From Candidatus Sodalis endolongispinus (GTDB lineage: Bacteria > Pseudomonadota > Gammaproteobacteria > Enterobacterales > Enterobacteriaceae), in contig NZ_JAFJYC010000001.1 in NCBI RefSeq assembly GCF_018777395.1, positions 2,542,001 to 2,606,000 of the forward strand: a stretch of DNA of 64,000 bases, written 5' to 3'. Below are positions 50,917 to 61,722 of the stretch, piece by piece. The notes under the pieces are model-generated. The model made no database searches and was not told the origin of the DNA. It saw nothing but the letters and a program-made list of their open reading frames with translations. The position numbers and the translations under genes are program-made. Position 1 is the stretch's first letter. Each line of letters begins with the position of its first letter.

Positions 50917-51807
50917 TTAGTTAAACAATTTGGGAATTTCACGCAGAAACCAGGATTTGTCTTCACCCATGCTGTCGCGGCGCCAGGCCATAATAATATC
51001 GCTCCCGGCGCTGTACTCCGGGCTAACGACCCTTAAACGCCCGGCGGCGATATCCGCCTCCACCAGCGGATAAGGCATGGTCGCCACCCCCAGCCCGGCG
51101 AGCAGCGCCTTGTGTTTATCCGCCATAGTACTCACCGTCAGGCGCTGCTGTTTATCCAGTAGCTGCACCGTCAGCACCGGCCGCTCGCGGGCGGTATCGG
51201 CGATGGCGATGCCGCGATATTTGACGCGGGTAACCTCGGACAGCGGCTCAGGCTCCTGATGGATCGGATGGTCGGGGCTGGCGACGTAAACGTTAAGCAA
51301 GCGGTACAGTTTGCGGCTGTTGATTTCCGACGACGCGCGGAAGTGAAGATCCGGGGCAATGACGATATCGGCCCGCCCTTGTTCCAGCCGCTCCCAGGCG
51401 CCGGCCAGCACTTCATTGATAATGGACACCTGGGTATTGGCCTTACGCGCCAGCTTATCGATCAACGGAAACAATTTCTCGGCGGGGACCAAGGCTTCGG
51501 TCACCAGCGTCAGGTGGGTTTCCCAGCCGCGCGCCAGCGCTTCGGCATCGGTGGTGAGCTTGTCGGCCGCCTCCAGCAACACCCGTCCGCGCTCCAGCAA
51601 CATGCGGCCGACATTGGTGAACTTGGTACGGTGGCCGGACCGGTCGAACAGCACCACATCCAGCTCCTCCTCCAACTTCTGCATTGTGTAGCTCAACGCC
51701 GAAGGAACACGCCCCAGCTCGTCAGCGGCGGCGGCAAAGCTGCCTCGGCGGTCGATAGCGTCCATCACCCGCAAGGCTTCCAGCGTTAATGCCCGGTCTT
51801 TGGCCAT
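50917..51807 (-). CDS. yhaJ: LysR-family regulator YhaJ
   Basis: 296 residues: an N-terminal winged helix (LEALRVMDAIDRRGSFAAAADELGRVPSALSYTM) and a periplasmic-binding-like effector domain. It ends in EIPKLFN. The YhaJ subgroup responds to quinone/nitroaromatic compounds in E. coli and activates yqjF and yhaK-type targets. It is convergent to yqjG and divergent from yhaK, so it probably controls yhaK. Confidence 0.93.
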   Translation of the reverse strand: MAKDRALTLEALRVMDAIDRRGSFAAAADELGRVPSALSYTMQKLEEELDVVLFDRSGHRTKFTNVGRMLLERGRVLLEAADKLTTDAEALARGWETHLTLVTEALVPAEKLFPLIDKLARKANTQVSIINEVLAGAWERLEQGRADIVIAPDLHFRASSEINSRKLYRLLNVYVASPDHPIHQEPEPLSEVTRVKYRGIAIADTARERPVLTVQLLDKQQRLTVSTMADKHKALLAGLGVATMPYPLVEADIAAGRLRVVSPEYSAGSDIIMAWRRDSMGEDKSWFLREIPKLFN

Positions 51808-51916
51808 CGGTTGTTCTCATTCAGGATTTTTGAATATAGCGTCCAGATTAACTTGCTAACAATCCGCCGTCCAGCCGCTTACACTTTAGCCAGACCCCGC
51901 GAAAACAGATTACGCC

Positions 51917-52684
51917 ATGATTACTTGCAGAACAGCCCAACAATGCGGCCAGGCGGACTTCGGTTGGTTACAGGCACGCTATACCTTTTCCTTTGGCCAT
52001 TATTTCGACCCGGCCTTTATGCATTACGCCTCGCTGCGGGCGCTGAATCAGGAAGTGCTGGCGGGCGGCGCCGCCTTTCAGTCGCGAACCTACCCGCCGG
52101 TCGATGTACTGAATATCATCTTGCGCGGCGAAGCAGAATACCGCGATAGCAATGGCAACGCCGTCCGGGTGGCGGCCGGCGAGGCGCTGATGCTGGCCGC
52201 CCGCCCCAGCGTAAGCTACAGCGAGCACAATGTCGGTACCGTGGCACTGACCCGAATGCAGCTATGGCTCGACGCCTGCCCCACGCGGGACAACCCCGCG
52301 GTACAATCTCTTACGTTGCCCGCTGCCGCCCACGTCTTGCTGGCCTCGCCGCAGGGCGAGCAGGGCATCCTACAGCTGCGCCAGCAGGCGTGGGTACACC
52401 AGGTGACGCTGGCGGCGGGAGAAAGCCTGACGGTGCCGCTCAACGGCCGGCGTGCTTATTTGCAATCGGTCTACGGTCAGGGGGAGATTGGCGGGCCGCG
52501 GCGCGCGCGCGGGCTTCTTGCCTGCGGCGACGGCGCCTTTGTCTATGATGAACAACCGCTTACGCTGCGGGCCGCCGCACCGCTGCGGGCGCTATTGATT
52601 TGGCCGGCGGCGACCGCCCGACAGTCTAAGCCGGCGTACGCCAACGGCAAAAAAAACCCGCGCCAGGATAAGGCGCGGGGTTAA
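51917..52684 (+). CDS. yhaK: Pirin-family protein YhaK
   Basis: 255 residues, a cupin/pirin bicupin (RTAQQCGQADFGWLQARYTFSFGHYFDPAFMHY). It is a redox-sensing pirin-like protein in E. coli. Divergent from yhaJ, which presumably controls it. The C-terminus runs about 22 residues past the usual end (KKNPRQDKARG) and reads through the rnpB terminator on the opposite strand; the native stop appears to have been lost. Confidence 0.9.
   Translation: MITCRTAQQCGQADFGWLQARYTFSFGHYFDPAFMHYASLRALNQEVLAGGAAFQSRTYPPVDVLNIILRGEAEYRDSNGNAVRVAAGEALMLAARPSVSYSEHNVGTVALTRMQLWLDACPTRDNPAVQSLTLPAAAHVLLASPQGEQGILQLRQQAWVHQVTLAAGESLTVPLNGRRAYLQSVYGQGEIGGPRRARGLLACGDGAFVYDEQPLTLRAAAPLRALLIWPAATARQSKPAYANGKKNPRQDKARG
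52649..52681 (-). terminator. Terminator of rnpB
   Basis: On the minus strand CCCCGCGCC pairs with GGCGCGGG around a TTATCCT loop and is followed by TTTTTTTT. It lies just past the RNase P RNA and overlaps the 3' end of yhaK. Confidence 0.92.
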
Positions 52685-52689
52685 CGCAA

Positions 52690-53068
<379 letters not shown>

Positions 53069-53141
53069 GGGGCGCAGTATAGGGACTTTCCCGGCGCTTG
53101 TCATCTGCGATATACGGTGCCGGCAACAGGTCAGCGCCGCA

Positions 53142-54008
53142 TTACGCTTTTTGCTGCCGCTCAAGGCCATGGCGATACAGCGCGTTCTTTTTCACGCCGT
53201 GGATCTCCGACGCCAGCGCCGCGGCTTTTTTCAGCGGCAATTCGGCCAGCAATAGTGCTAAGGTGCGCAGGGCCTCCGTCGGCAGCACGTCGGCCGGCGC
53301 GTGATAGCCTTCGACGATAAGCACCATCTCGCCGCGGCGACGCATCTCATCCTCCTGCACCCAGGCCAAAAGCTCAGCGACCGGCGCGCCATACAGCGTC
53401 TCCCAGGTTTTGGTCAGCTACCGCGCCAGTACCACATAGCGCAGCGGCCCCCAGGCGGTCACCATATCTTCCAGGCTCTCCAGCAGCCGGTGGGTGGACT
53501 CGTAAAAAATCAGCGTACGCGGCTCCTGCGTCAGCGCCCGCAGAGAATCGAGACGCCATTTGCGCTTCGCCGGCAGGAAACCTTCATAGCAAAAACGGTC
53601 TGACGGCAGCCCGGCGGCCGACAGCGCGGTGATGGCCGCACAGGCGCCCGGCAACGGCACCACGCGGATACCGGCCTCGCGGCAGCGGCGCACCAGATGG
53701 TATCCCGGGTCGTTGATAAGCGGCGTGCCGGCGTCACTCACCAGCGCTATACTCTGCCCGTCTTGCAGCTTCGCCAGTAAAATGTCCGCTTTTTGCTGTT
53801 CGTTATGGTCGTGCAACGCGAACAGCCGCGCATTTATGGCAAAATGTTGTAACAATAGACCGGTATGACGGGTATCCTCAGCGGCAATAAGATCAACGCC
53901 CTGCAGGACAGACAGCGCCCGCCGGGTGATGTCCTCCAGATTACCAATGGGAGTCGGTACCACATAAAGCGTTGATGCGGAAATATCCGCTTGTTGGTGT
54001 TGATTCAT
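53142..54008 (-). pseudogene. rsmI: rsmI (16S rRNA C1402 ribose methyltransferase), in-frame stop
   Basis: The N-terminal SAM-methylase part is intact ([50 protein letters not shown]). At 53418-53420 a TAG replaces the codon after YVVLAR, where E. coli has Glu-Leu-Thr-Lys. The same frame continues [20 protein letters not shown] to QQKA at 53142. A truncated 196-residue protein lacks the C-terminal dimer domain. A single GAG-to-TAG change could be a true nonsense mutation or a reading error. Confidence 0.9.
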
Positions 54009-54070
54009 TGTTTCATCCGGATTGCCGATTTAATATTGAGCATCTTGAAAAAAACATCACTGGATACAGT

Positions 54071-56203
54071 ATGCTTTCCTCTTATGTATTGGGTTTCAAA
54101 ACAGGACGTCTTCTTCCCGTCGTGCTGGCCTCGTTGATACTGGCCGCCTGTACCGCCCAGGGTCCGGAAAGCCAGACCGGCCGCGCGGCCATCCCGGCCA
54201 ACGCCAATGCCGACTATTATTTGCAGCAGATGCAGCAAAGTAACAATGATACCAAGACCGACTACCAATTACTCGCCATTCGCGCGCTGATCAAAGAAGG
54301 GCGCCTGCCGCAGGCGCAGCAGCAGCTCGCCGCCCTGCCGCCCCAGCTTGATGCGGCGCGCCAGCGTGAACGCCTGCTGCTGAGCGCGGAATTCGCGCTG
54401 GCCTCCCATCAGCCGCAAAGCGCCGCCGCTGCCCTGCAGCAAATTGACATCGCCTCCCTCGACGCGCCGCAGCGTCTGCGCTTTGCCCAGGCGATGATCG
54501 CTGCCGGCCAGAGCCGGCCTTCGCTGGATCTGGTGCGCGCCTATATCGCCCAAGCACCGTTGTTGTCCGATCCGGCGGCGCGCCAGCAAAATATCGATAA
54601 AACCTGGCAAACGCTGGTGTCGCTCCCGTCTCCGCAGAGCAATCTGGTGATTAATGCCGATGAGAACGTATTGCAGGGCTGGCTGGATCTGCTGCGCGTA
54701 TACCAGGACAATCGCCAGGATCCCACGCTGCTGCAGGCGGCCATCAAAGACTGGCAGACCCGCTATCCGCAAAACCCGGCGGCGAAAACGCTGCCCACAC
54801 CGCTCAGTCAGGTGCAAAACTATGCCTCGTCCTCGGTGGGGGGCATTGCTTTGCTGTTGCCGCTGAACGGCCAGGCGCAGGTCTTCTCCAACGCAATTCA
54901 GCAAGGGTTCTCGGCGGCGAAAAACGGCCTGACGACGCAACAAAGCGCGCCGGAACAGGACCCGAGCGCCGCGGGCCAGTCCGCCGATGGCGTTACTCAA
55001 AACGACGGGACGGCGGGGACAGCGCCAGCCGGCGGCAGCGCCAATCAGGACGGACCGGTGACCGCTCCCGGCACCGGTCCTGACCCCGCTGCATCGGGCG
55101 CCGACGGGCAGGCCTCCGCCGCCGGCACTACACCGCAGGCGACGACCCTTAGCGGGCAAAGCACCGGCGGACCGTCGACGGCAACCCCCGCCGCCAGCGG
55201 CGTGCAGGTGAAAGTTTATGATACGTCTAGTCAGCCGCTGCCGGCGCTTCTGGCGCAGGCGCAGCGCGAGGGCGCCAGCATGATAATCGGTCCGCTGCTG
55301 AAAAACGATGTGGAGCGGCTGTATAACGATAACCCCGGCGCCGCATCCGCCGGCACGCTGAACATCCTGGCGCTCAACCAGCCGGAGCACCTACAGTCGC
55401 GGCCTAACATCTGCTATTTTGCCCTGTCTCCGGAAGATGAGGCGCGCGATGCGGCCAATCATATCCACCAGCAAGGCCGTCAGCAGCCGCTGTTGCTGTT
55501 GCCGCGCGGCGCCTTGGGCGATAGGGTGGCGAAAGCGTTTTCCGACGCCTGGCATCAGGCTGGCGGCGCCACAGTGCTGGAACAGCGCTTCGGCTCCTCC
55601 GCCGAGCTGAAACAGAACATCAATAGCGGCGCCGGCATCCAGCTGACCGGCACGCCGGTAGCCGCGAGCGAAGCCCCGGCCAATGCGGCGGTGACCATTG
55701 CCGGCCTGACCATCCCCGCGCCGCAGGATAATGGCGCGGTTTCGCCGTCCGGCAGCGCCGGCGGCAGTATTGACGCGGTTTATATCATTGCCACCCATGA
55801 CGAACTGGCGCTGATTAAGCCGATGATCGATATGCGCGTCAGCTCGCGCGCCCGGCTGGCGCTGTATGGCAGTTCGCGCAGCTATCAGGCCGATGCCGGT
55901 CCCGATTACCGGCTGGAGATGGAGGGGCTGGAATTCAGCGATATTCCGCTGCTGACCGGTGCCAATCCAGCGCTGCTGTCGCAGATAAGCGCTCAGTTCC
56001 ACGGCGATTATTCGCTGGTGCGGCTGTACGCCATGGGCATGGATGCCTGGACGCTGGCTAATCACTTCAGCGAAATGCGGCAAATTCCGGGCTTCCAGGT
56101 CGCCGGCGAAACCGGCACGCTGTCGGCAACACCGGATTGCGTGATCAACAGGACGTTGTCATGGCTGAAATACCAACGGGGCCAGCCGATAGCGGCGCAG
56201 TAA
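54071..56203 (+). CDS. lpoA: Penicillin-binding protein activator LpoA
   Basis: Outer-membrane lipoprotein that activates PBP1A in peptidoglycan synthesis. 710 residues. The start at ATG 54071 ([18 protein letters not shown]) is chosen for the lipoprotein signal ending in LILAAC; an upstream-open frame is not homologous. TPR-like N-terminal helical domain, then a C-terminal type-1 periplasmic-binding-like domain with [29 protein letters not shown] and [18 protein letters not shown] Gly/Ala/Thr/Pro-rich linker of ~90 residues separates parts of the C-terminal domain, longer than in E. coli. Divergent from rsmI. Confidence 0.93.
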   Translation: MLSSYVLGFKTGRLLPVVLASLILAACTAQGPESQTGRAAIPANANADYYLQQMQQSNNDTKTDYQLLAIRALIKEGRLPQAQQQLAALPPQLDAARQRERLLLSAEFALASHQPQSAAAALQQIDIASLDAPQRLRFAQAMIAAGQSRPSLDLVRAYIAQAPLLSDPAARQQNIDKTWQTLVSLPSPQSNLVINADENVLQGWLDLLRVYQDNRQDPTLLQAAIKDWQTRYPQNPAAKTLPTPLSQVQNYASSSVGGIALLLPLNGQAQVFSNAIQQGFSAAKNGLTTQQSAPEQDPSAAGQSADGVTQNDGTAGTAPAGGSANQDGPVTAPGTGPDPAASGADGQASAAGTTPQATTLSGQSTGGPSTATPAASGVQVKVYDTSSQPLPALLAQAQREGASMIIGPLLKNDVERLYNDNPGAASAGTLNILALNQPEHLQSRPNICYFALSPEDEARDAANHIHQQGRQQPLLLLPRGALGDRVAKAFSDAWHQAGGATVLEQRFGSSAELKQNINSGAGIQLTGTPVAASEAPANAAVTIAGLTIPAPQDNGAVSPSGSAGGSIDAVYIIATHDELALIKPMIDMRVSSRARLALYGSSRSYQADAGPDYRLEMEGLEFSDIPLLTGANPALLSQISAQFHGDYSLVRLYAMGMDAWTLANHFSEMRQIPGFQVAGETGTLSATPDCVINRTLSWLKYQRGQPIAAQ

Positions 56204-56514
56204 GCGGCCGCTCACGGGGTGCGCGGGCGGCGCCGCCGCCTTGAGCAGGCCGGCCTGCGCTTTGTCGCCGCCAATATGCATATCCGCGGCGGCGAGATTG
56301 ACTTAATCATGCGGGATCGCTTTACCTGGGTGTTCGTCGAAGTGCGCTACCGTCGCAGCGACAGCTATGGCACCGCCGCCGAAAGCGTCACGCCGCGCAA
56401 GTCTGGCTGGCGCAGCGCGACGCCAGTTTCGACACCGCCGCTTGTCGTTTCGATATTATCGCCATTACCGGAAGCCGGGTAGAATGGCTGAAAGACGCCT
56501 TCGGCGCACCGTAA
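56204..56514 (+). pseudogene. yraN: yraN (UPF0102 nuclease-fold protein), truncated and frameshifted
   Basis: The conserved part [28 protein letters not shown] and [10 protein letters not shown] is present, but nothing before RRRRLEQ matches: the expected ~25-residue N-terminus and its start are missing. After ESVTPRK, about 10 residues are lost and the frame shifts; [24 protein letters not shown] and EWLKDAF are found in another frame to the TAA at 56512. UPF0102 proteins resemble Holliday-junction resolvases. It lies between lpoA and diaA as in E. coli. Confidence 0.85.
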
Positions 56515-56553
56515 TGACGTCCATTCATTTTTTGACTTATCAGGTTGTTAAAC

Positions 56554-57144
56554 GTGCTGGAAAGAATAAAAGGCTGTTTTACCGAGAGTATTCAAACGCA
56601 GATTGCGGCGGCGGAGGCCCTGCCGGACGCCATCGCCCATGCCGCCAACGTGCTGGCGCAGGCGCTGCTCGACGATAAAAAAATCTTATGCTGCGGCAAC
56701 GGCACCTCCGCCGCTAACGCGCAGCACTTCGCCGCCTGCATGCTGAATCGCTTTGAAGCCGAGCGCCCGAGCCTGCCGGCAATGGCGCTGAATGCGGATA
56801 CCGTCGTCTTGACCGCCATCGCCAACGATCGCCAGCATGACGAAATCTACGCCAAGCAGGTGCACGCGCTCGGGCAGGTCGGCGATATTCTGCTGGCGAT
56901 CTCCACCCGCGGCAACAGCCGTGATATCGTGAAAGCCGTCGAGGCAGCCGTTACGCGGGATATGAAAATTATTGCCCTGACGGGTTACGACGGCGGCGAA
57001 TTGGCTGGCCTTCTGGGTCAACAGGACGTAGAAATCCGCATCCCGTCCCATCGCAGCGCGCGGATCCAGGAGATGCATATGCTCAGCGTGAACTGTTTGT
57101 GTGATTTGATAGATAATAAGCTGTTTCCCCACCTGGACGATTAA
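56554..57144 (+). CDS. diaA: DnaA initiator-associating protein DiaA
   Basis: A SIS-domain tetramer that binds DnaA and helps time replication initiation. 196 residues from GTG 56554 ([16 protein letters not shown]), matching E. coli MQERIKACFTES; a TTG nine bases earlier is also in frame. Family motifs [22 protein letters not shown] and [18 protein letters not shown] are present. Intact. Confidence 0.94.
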   Translation: MLERIKGCFTESIQTQIAAAEALPDAIAHAANVLAQALLDDKKILCCGNGTSAANAQHFAACMLNRFEAERPSLPAMALNADTVVLTAIANDRQHDEIYAKQVHALGQVGDILLAISTRGNSRDIVKAVEAAVTRDMKIIALTGYDGGELAGLLGQQDVEIRIPSHRSARIQEMHMLSVNCLCDLIDNKLFPHLDD

Positions 57145-57153
57145 GGAGCCCAG

Positions 57154-57729
57154 ATGAAGGTACATACGCCATTAGTATTGCTGTGCACCGCCCTGATGCT
57201 GCAAGGATGCGTCGGCGCGGTGGTGGTTGGCACCGCCGCGGTCGCCACCAAAACCGCCACCGATCCCCGCACCGTCGGCACGCAGGTCGATGACGGCACC
57301 CTTGAGGCGCGGGTCGCCAATGCGCTGGCCAAAGATCAACAACTGAAAAAAGACGCGCGCATCGTCAATACGGCTTATCAGGGCAAGGTCCTGCTGACCG
57401 GCCAGGCACCGACCCCTGAGCTTGCCGAGCGTGCCAAGCAGATTGCGTTGGGGGTCGACGGCGCAACCGAGGTGTATAACGAAATTCGCCAGGGGCAGCC
57501 GGTGTCGTTTGGACGCGCGTCCATGGATACCTGGATCACCACCAAGATCCGTTCACAGCTGCTGGCCAGCGACGCGGTCAAATCGTCCAACGTGAAGGTG
57601 ACTACCGAGAACGGCGAAGTCTTCCTGTTGGGGCTTGTGACCAACGCTGAAGGCAAAGCCGCGGCCGAAGTCGCCAGTAAGGTAAACGGCGTGAAACACG
57701 TCACCACCGCCTTTACCTACTTGCAGTAA
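57154..57729 (+). CDS. dolP: Outer-membrane lipoprotein DolP (YraP)
   Basis: 191 residues. Lipoprotein signal ending in ALMLQGC, followed by two BON domains (residues ~45-110 and ~120-190; motif VDGATEVYNEI and VNGVKHVTTAFTYLQ). DolP supports outer-membrane integrity and BAM assembly in E. coli. It follows diaA by 9 bp, so diaA-dolP is an operon. Intact. Confidence 0.94.
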   Translation: MKVHTPLVLLCTALMLQGCVGAVVVGTAAVATKTATDPRTVGTQVDDGTLEARVANALAKDQQLKKDARIVNTAYQGKVLLTGQAPTPELAERAKQIALGVDGATEVYNEIRQGQPVSFGRASMDTWITTKIRSQLLASDAVKSSNVKVTTENGEVFLLGLVTNAEGKAAAEVASKVNGVKHVTTAFTYLQ

Positions 57730-57736
57730 CCACGGT

Positions 57737-58468
57737 TTAGCGCAGGCCCGCCTGCACCAGATAGGCATCGCCGCCCATTTGCCGCATCTGGCGCAAGATC
57801 CAGCGCTGCCGCTGGCGGACATAGGCGCTGGGCGCGTCGGCGCGCAAACTCAGCGGGTTGGGTAACACCGCCGCCAGCAGGGCCGCCTCTTCGGCGGTCA
57901 GCCGGCTGGCAGGTTTAAGAAAAAACCGCTGTGCCGCCGCCTCCACGCCAAAAATCCTCTCGCCGAATTCCGCGATATTCAAATACACGGTCAGAATGCG
58001 TCGCTTGGTCAATACCCCCTCAATCCCGAGCGTCAGTCCGGTTTCCAGACCTTTTCGCAGCCAGCTGCGCCCGCCCCACAGCAGCAGGTTCTTCGCCGTC
58101 TGCTGTGACAGGGTTGACGCCTCGCGGACATGCCGGCTACGGGCATTGTGATTAAGCGCATCGCGGATAGCGGTGATATCAAATCCACAGTGGCGGGAGA
58201 ATTTCTGGTCTTCGGCCGCCATCACCGCTAACGCCATCGGCGGCGCAATCGCCCGCATCGGCACCCAGCGCGAGTGGGCGACATAGTGAAAATCGCCTCT
58301 CAACCAATGGTCTATCTGCCGTTCCGCCATGACGGCGGTGAACGGCACCGGTACGAAAGCAAACAGCACTATCGCCAGCAGCCACAGCGCCATTAGGGCC
58401 AGGCAGCCCCTCATCAGCCAGCGACAAAGGCGCCGCAGCAGGAACGGATCGCCGCTACCACGCTTCAT
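57737..58468 (-). CDS. mtgA: Monofunctional peptidoglycan glycosyltransferase MtgA
   Basis: 243 residues. One N-terminal membrane helix ([16 protein letters not shown]) and a GT51 domain: [18 protein letters not shown] (catalytic Glu), [41 protein letters not shown]. It polymerises lipid II glycan strands. Starts 4 bp inside the end of elbB (58465-58468), so the two are coupled. Intact. Confidence 0.94.
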   Translation of the reverse strand: MKRGSGDPFLLRRLCRWLMRGCLALMALWLLAIVLFAFVPVPFTAVMAERQIDHWLRGDFHYVAHSRWVPMRAIAPPMALAVMAAEDQKFSRHCGFDITAIRDALNHNARSRHVREASTLSQQTAKNLLLWGGRSWLRKGLETGLTLGIEGVLTKRRILTVYLNIAEFGERIFGVEAAAQRFFLKPASRLTAEEAALLAAVLPNPLSLRADAPSAYVRQRQRWILRQMRQMGGDAYLVQAGLR

Positions 58469-59118
58469 GGGATAAATTCCAGCACGCGCGCCACCAGCTT
58501 ATCGATCCCCTTGGCCACTTCGGCGATGGAGGTCTCCTGCATATAGGCCGGCGTCGTGATGATATTGTTATCGCCATCGATAACAATGTCGTCCACCGGG
58601 CAAGTGACATGGATGGCCCCCATGGCGTCCACCATTTCGGCGGCGTTGACATCGGTGCCCAGCGTTAACCGTAACGGAACAGCGAGTATTTTGGGCAAGA
58701 GCGCCGGCGCGATACAGATAAAACCCAGGGGCTTACGCTGCAGATGCAGTGCCTGCACCAGGCGCGCTAGCTCGGCATCAACCTCACAATCAGCGCCCGT
58801 TTGTGCCAGATTGCTGAGATTTTTTGCCACACCATAGCCGCCGGGGACGATGAGCGCATCAAGATCATCGGCATTGGCTACCGATAACGGCTGAATTTGG
58901 CCGCGGGCGATCCGCGCCGCCTCCACCAGCACATTGCGCCGTTCATCGGTCTGCTCGCCGCTTAAATGGTTGACTACCTGCAACTGCGGTATATCGGGCG
59001 CAAAACAGACCGCATCGGCCCCCGCGCGATCGATGGCCAGCAGCGTCAGCACCGCCTCCTGGATTTCACTGCCGTCATTGACGCCGCAGCCGCTCAACAC
59101 GATACCGATCCGTTTCAT
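58465..59118 (-). CDS. elbB: ElbB, DJ-1 superfamily glyoxalase
   Basis: 217 residues. DJ-1/PfpI fold with [15 protein letters not shown] and the reactive Cys in [13 protein letters not shown]. ElbB has weak glyoxalase III-like activity in E. coli and affects isoprenoid yields. It overlaps the mtgA start. It has its own ribosome site, GAAGGAATG-like, before ATG 59118. Intact. Confidence 0.93.
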   Translation of the reverse strand: MKRIGIVLSGCGVNDGSEIQEAVLTLLAIDRAGADAVCFAPDIPQLQVVNHLSGEQTDERRNVLVEAARIARGQIQPLSVANADDLDALIVPGGYGVAKNLSNLAQTGADCEVDAELARLVQALHLQRKPLGFICIAPALLPKILAVPLRLTLGTDVNAAEMVDAMGAIHVTCPVDDIVIDGDNNIITTPAYMQETSIAEVAKGIDKLVARVLEFIP

Positions 59119-59331
59119 TGGCTACATTCCTTCTGTCTGGTAGGTGAACTTGTTATTTCCATTGACAAAATCTGTACTACATCCCAAATTTTAATGGATC
59201 TTGTAACATTATTCTGTTGTTTTGCTATGGTTTATTCATAAATGTTGGTGACGTTTTTTCCCCGTCCCTCGACCGCCGTTAAGCCATGACGACGGTATAC
59301 AGTTTCCCTGGTGTTGGCGCAATCTTCGCGC

Positions 59332-59352
59332 ACCCCGGCATAAGTCGGGGTC
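59332..59352. other. Hairpin overlapping the arcB stop codon
   Basis: ACCCCG and CGGGGT arms around GCATAAGT, on the + strand directly followed by TCATTTTTTTT. The T run is the end of the arcB coding sequence (two Lys codons), so on the arcB strand there is no U tract. Function as a + strand terminator is possible, but no + strand gene ends here. Confidence 0.4.
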
Positions 59353-61693
59353 ATTTTTTTTCTACCTGCTGAACCCAATCACGCAACGTTTGCACATCGT
59401 GACGCCATTCCTGCTTCAACTCGTCAATCCACTCCTGGACGTTATCCCACCAGTCCGGCAGCTCTGGGCTTTGGATCTGCTGCGCCAGCTGCTGCAAATG
59501 GCGTAAGCCCACCGATCCTGCCGCGCCCTTGATCTTATGCCCCTCTTCCGCAATACCCTGCCGATCGCGGGCGGTCATGTTGGAGTCAAGGATCGCCAGA
59601 TAGCCGGGCATCATTTTTTCAAACATCGCCAGACTTTGATGAATCAACGACGGCCCCACCAGTTCCATGTACTGCTCCAGCATGGCGGTGTCCAATACCT
59701 GCCGACTTTTGTCCACTGCGGTTTGCACGGTCGTCGCCTCGGTGCCGGCGCTGTCGGCATGATCCCAGAACGTCTTTATCACTTGGGTGAGCGCCGCTAC
59801 CTCCAGGGGTTTACTCAGCACATCATCCATGCCGGACGCCAGATATTCCCGTTTATCCTTCAATACATTGGCGGTCAGGGCGATGAGCGGCGGCATCTGC
59901 CGTCCCTGATAGCGGCTTTTCAGCTGGCTGGCGATATCCAGGCCGGTCATATCCGGCAATTGGATATCCAACAGCACCAGGTCGAACTCGTCGGGATCGA
60001 ACATCGCCAGCGCGTCCTTACCGGTCATCGCGACCTCCACGCTGCTGCCGAGCTTTTCTAACACCGAACGGGCCACCAGCACGTTAAGTTCTATATCTTC
60101 CATTAGCAACACGTTCAGCGCCGGCAGCGGCATCTCTTCTTCGTCCTCGGAAGGTTCCTGCTCGTGCGCCACTTCCGGCGCCACAATTGATAACGAGAAG
60201 CAGGAGCCTTGGCCGGGAAGGCTGCTGACGGTGATATCGCCGCCCATGGCCTGCGCCAGCCGCTTGGACACCGCCAGTCCGATCCCGGTACCGGTCGCCG
60301 GTTTGCCGCCGTGCTGCCCTTTCACCTGATAGTACATGGCGAAGATTTTCTCTTGCTCCTCTTCGGGAATACCGATGCCGGAATCCTGTACGTCAAAGCA
60401 TAAACGGTCCGGTTGTTCACGCCAGATGCGGATGACAATCTCGCCCTGACGGGTGAATTTCACGGCATTGCCGATAAGGTTCCACAAGATTTGCCGCAGG
60501 CGGGTGCCATCGGCAATGATACTGCGGGGTAGCGGCTGGCGCGGCGCCATCACCAGCTTCAACCCCTTCGGTTGCACCAGCAGGCCGGACAGGTTTTCAA
60601 GATCCATCAAGAAGTCGGTGAAATCCAACGGCTGATTATCCAGCCTGACCTTACGGCGCTCCAGCTTATCCATTTCGATAATGTCGTTGAAGATATAGCC
60701 CAGGGTCACCGCGCTGACATGAATGGTTTTCAGATAGTTGTGTTGCTCTTGCGTCAATCGGTTATCCAGCAAAATACGGCTTAAGCCCACGATGCCGTTA
60801 AGCGGCGTACGCAGCTCGTGGCTGATGGTAGAGATAAAGGTGGTTTTCTCCCTGCTGGCGCTTTCCAACGCGTCCTGATATCGCTTACGCTCGGTTATAT
60901 CGCGGCCAAAGCCCATCAGGCCATGGCGCTTGCCGATGCGATCGTAAAACGGCACTTTACGCAGCTCAAAACAGGCTTTGCGACCATCGGGGTATTCCAG
61001 CCATTGCTCATAGGTGAGCGAGACGTTATGGCGAAACACCTTTTCATCGGTTTCGATTACCTTTTCGGCAATCTCCGGGGAGTACACATCGCGCGGCGTC
61101 AGCCCCACCAGCTGTTTTTCACTTTTGCCGGTCAGCAACTCAGTGGCACGGTTGCAGCCGGAAAACTCCTTGTTTTCATTACGGTAATACACCAAATCTG
61201 GCGACGAATCGAGGAAGGAGCGCAGCAGCGATGATTGTTGCTCAAGTTCAATTTGCGCCTGTTCCCGCCGCGCCATTTCCTCGGTCAATTTTTCCATCGC
61301 CCGGCGCCGCGCTTCTTCGGCATTTTCACGATCTGCCATCTCCTGGTTGAGCTGGGCGATGTTGTTTTGCAGTTGGGCATTAAGCTGTAAATCTCGGTTC
61401 CGCATTTCCTCAAGCTTATCAACCAGACGCGACAACCGCTGGCGTGACGCTTCAAGCTGTTCCACCACCACCGACAGGAAATAGACCGCCCACGGGGTGA
61501 TTAACAGGCCAAAGAAGATTGAGCGTACAACATCGATATTCTCCACTTCGCCTCTGAGCACCATGGTGACCGCCATCTGCACAATCATCGCCAGTACCAC
61601 AATCGCGGAAGCCAGCAGCAGCGAGAAGCGCACCAGACCGAGCTTCACCATCAGGTCGACGTAGTATTGGGCCAGCAGGCGAATTTGCTTCAT
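59351..61693 (-). CDS. arcB: Aerobic respiration control hybrid sensor kinase ArcB
   Basis: 780 residues, full length. Two membrane helices at the N-terminus (SLLLASAIVVLAMIVQMAV, FFGLLITPWAVYFLSVVV). A PAS domain follows (SPDLVYYRNENKEFSGCN), then the transmitter with His in TISHELRTPLNGIVG and DSGIGIP/GTGIGLAVSKRL, the receiver with Asp in LVLLDIQLPDMTG, and the HPt domain with His in EEGHKIKGAAGSVG. It phosphorylates ArcA under low oxygen. The start ATG 61693 (MKQIRLLAQYY) follows AAGGA. The frame is also open upstream into yhcC because of a frameshift there. Confidence 0.97.
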   Translation of the reverse strand: MKQIRLLAQYYVDLMVKLGLVRFSLLLASAIVVLAMIVQMAVTMVLRGEVENIDVVRSIFFGLLITPWAVYFLSVVVEQLEASRQRLSRLVDKLEEMRNRDLQLNAQLQNNIAQLNQEMADRENAEEARRRAMEKLTEEMARREQAQIELEQQSSLLRSFLDSSPDLVYYRNENKEFSGCNRATELLTGKSEKQLVGLTPRDVYSPEIAEKVIETDEKVFRHNVSLTYEQWLEYPDGRKACFELRKVPFYDRIGKRHGLMGFGRDITERKRYQDALESASREKTTFISTISHELRTPLNGIVGLSRILLDNRLTQEQHNYLKTIHVSAVTLGYIFNDIIEMDKLERRKVRLDNQPLDFTDFLMDLENLSGLLVQPKGLKLVMAPRQPLPRSIIADGTRLRQILWNLIGNAVKFTRQGEIVIRIWREQPDRLCFDVQDSGIGIPEEEQEKIFAMYYQVKGQHGGKPATGTGIGLAVSKRLAQAMGGDITVSSLPGQGSCFSLSIVAPEVAHEQEPSEDEEEMPLPALNVLLMEDIELNVLVARSVLEKLGSSVEVAMTGKDALAMFDPDEFDLVLLDIQLPDMTGLDIASQLKSRYQGRQMPPLIALTANVLKDKREYLASGMDDVLSKPLEVAALTQVIKTFWDHADSAGTEATTVQTAVDKSRQVLDTAMLEQYMELVGPSLIHQSLAMFEKMMPGYLAILDSNMTARDRQGIAEEGHKIKGAAGSVGLRHLQQLAQQIQSPELPDWWDNVQEWIDELKQEWRHDVQTLRDWVQQVEKK

Positions 61694-61722
61694 AAGAGAT
61701 TCCTTTAAGGACAATAGTTGAA

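Noticed and set aside
54960..55200. Gly/Ala/Thr-rich stretch of LpoA as an insertion or a tandem repeat
   Set aside because: E. coli LpoA has a comparable low-complexity linker at the same place and no clear unit repeats here.
54269..55390. 373-codon minus strand frame inside lpoA
   Set aside because: Antisense to a well-conserved LpoA frame; long antisense frames are common in GC-rich coding DNA. No homology is recognised.
59332..59352. Factor-independent terminator for arcB
   Set aside because: On the arcB strand the hairpin has no following U tract; the T run is on the wrong side and encodes the last Lys codons.
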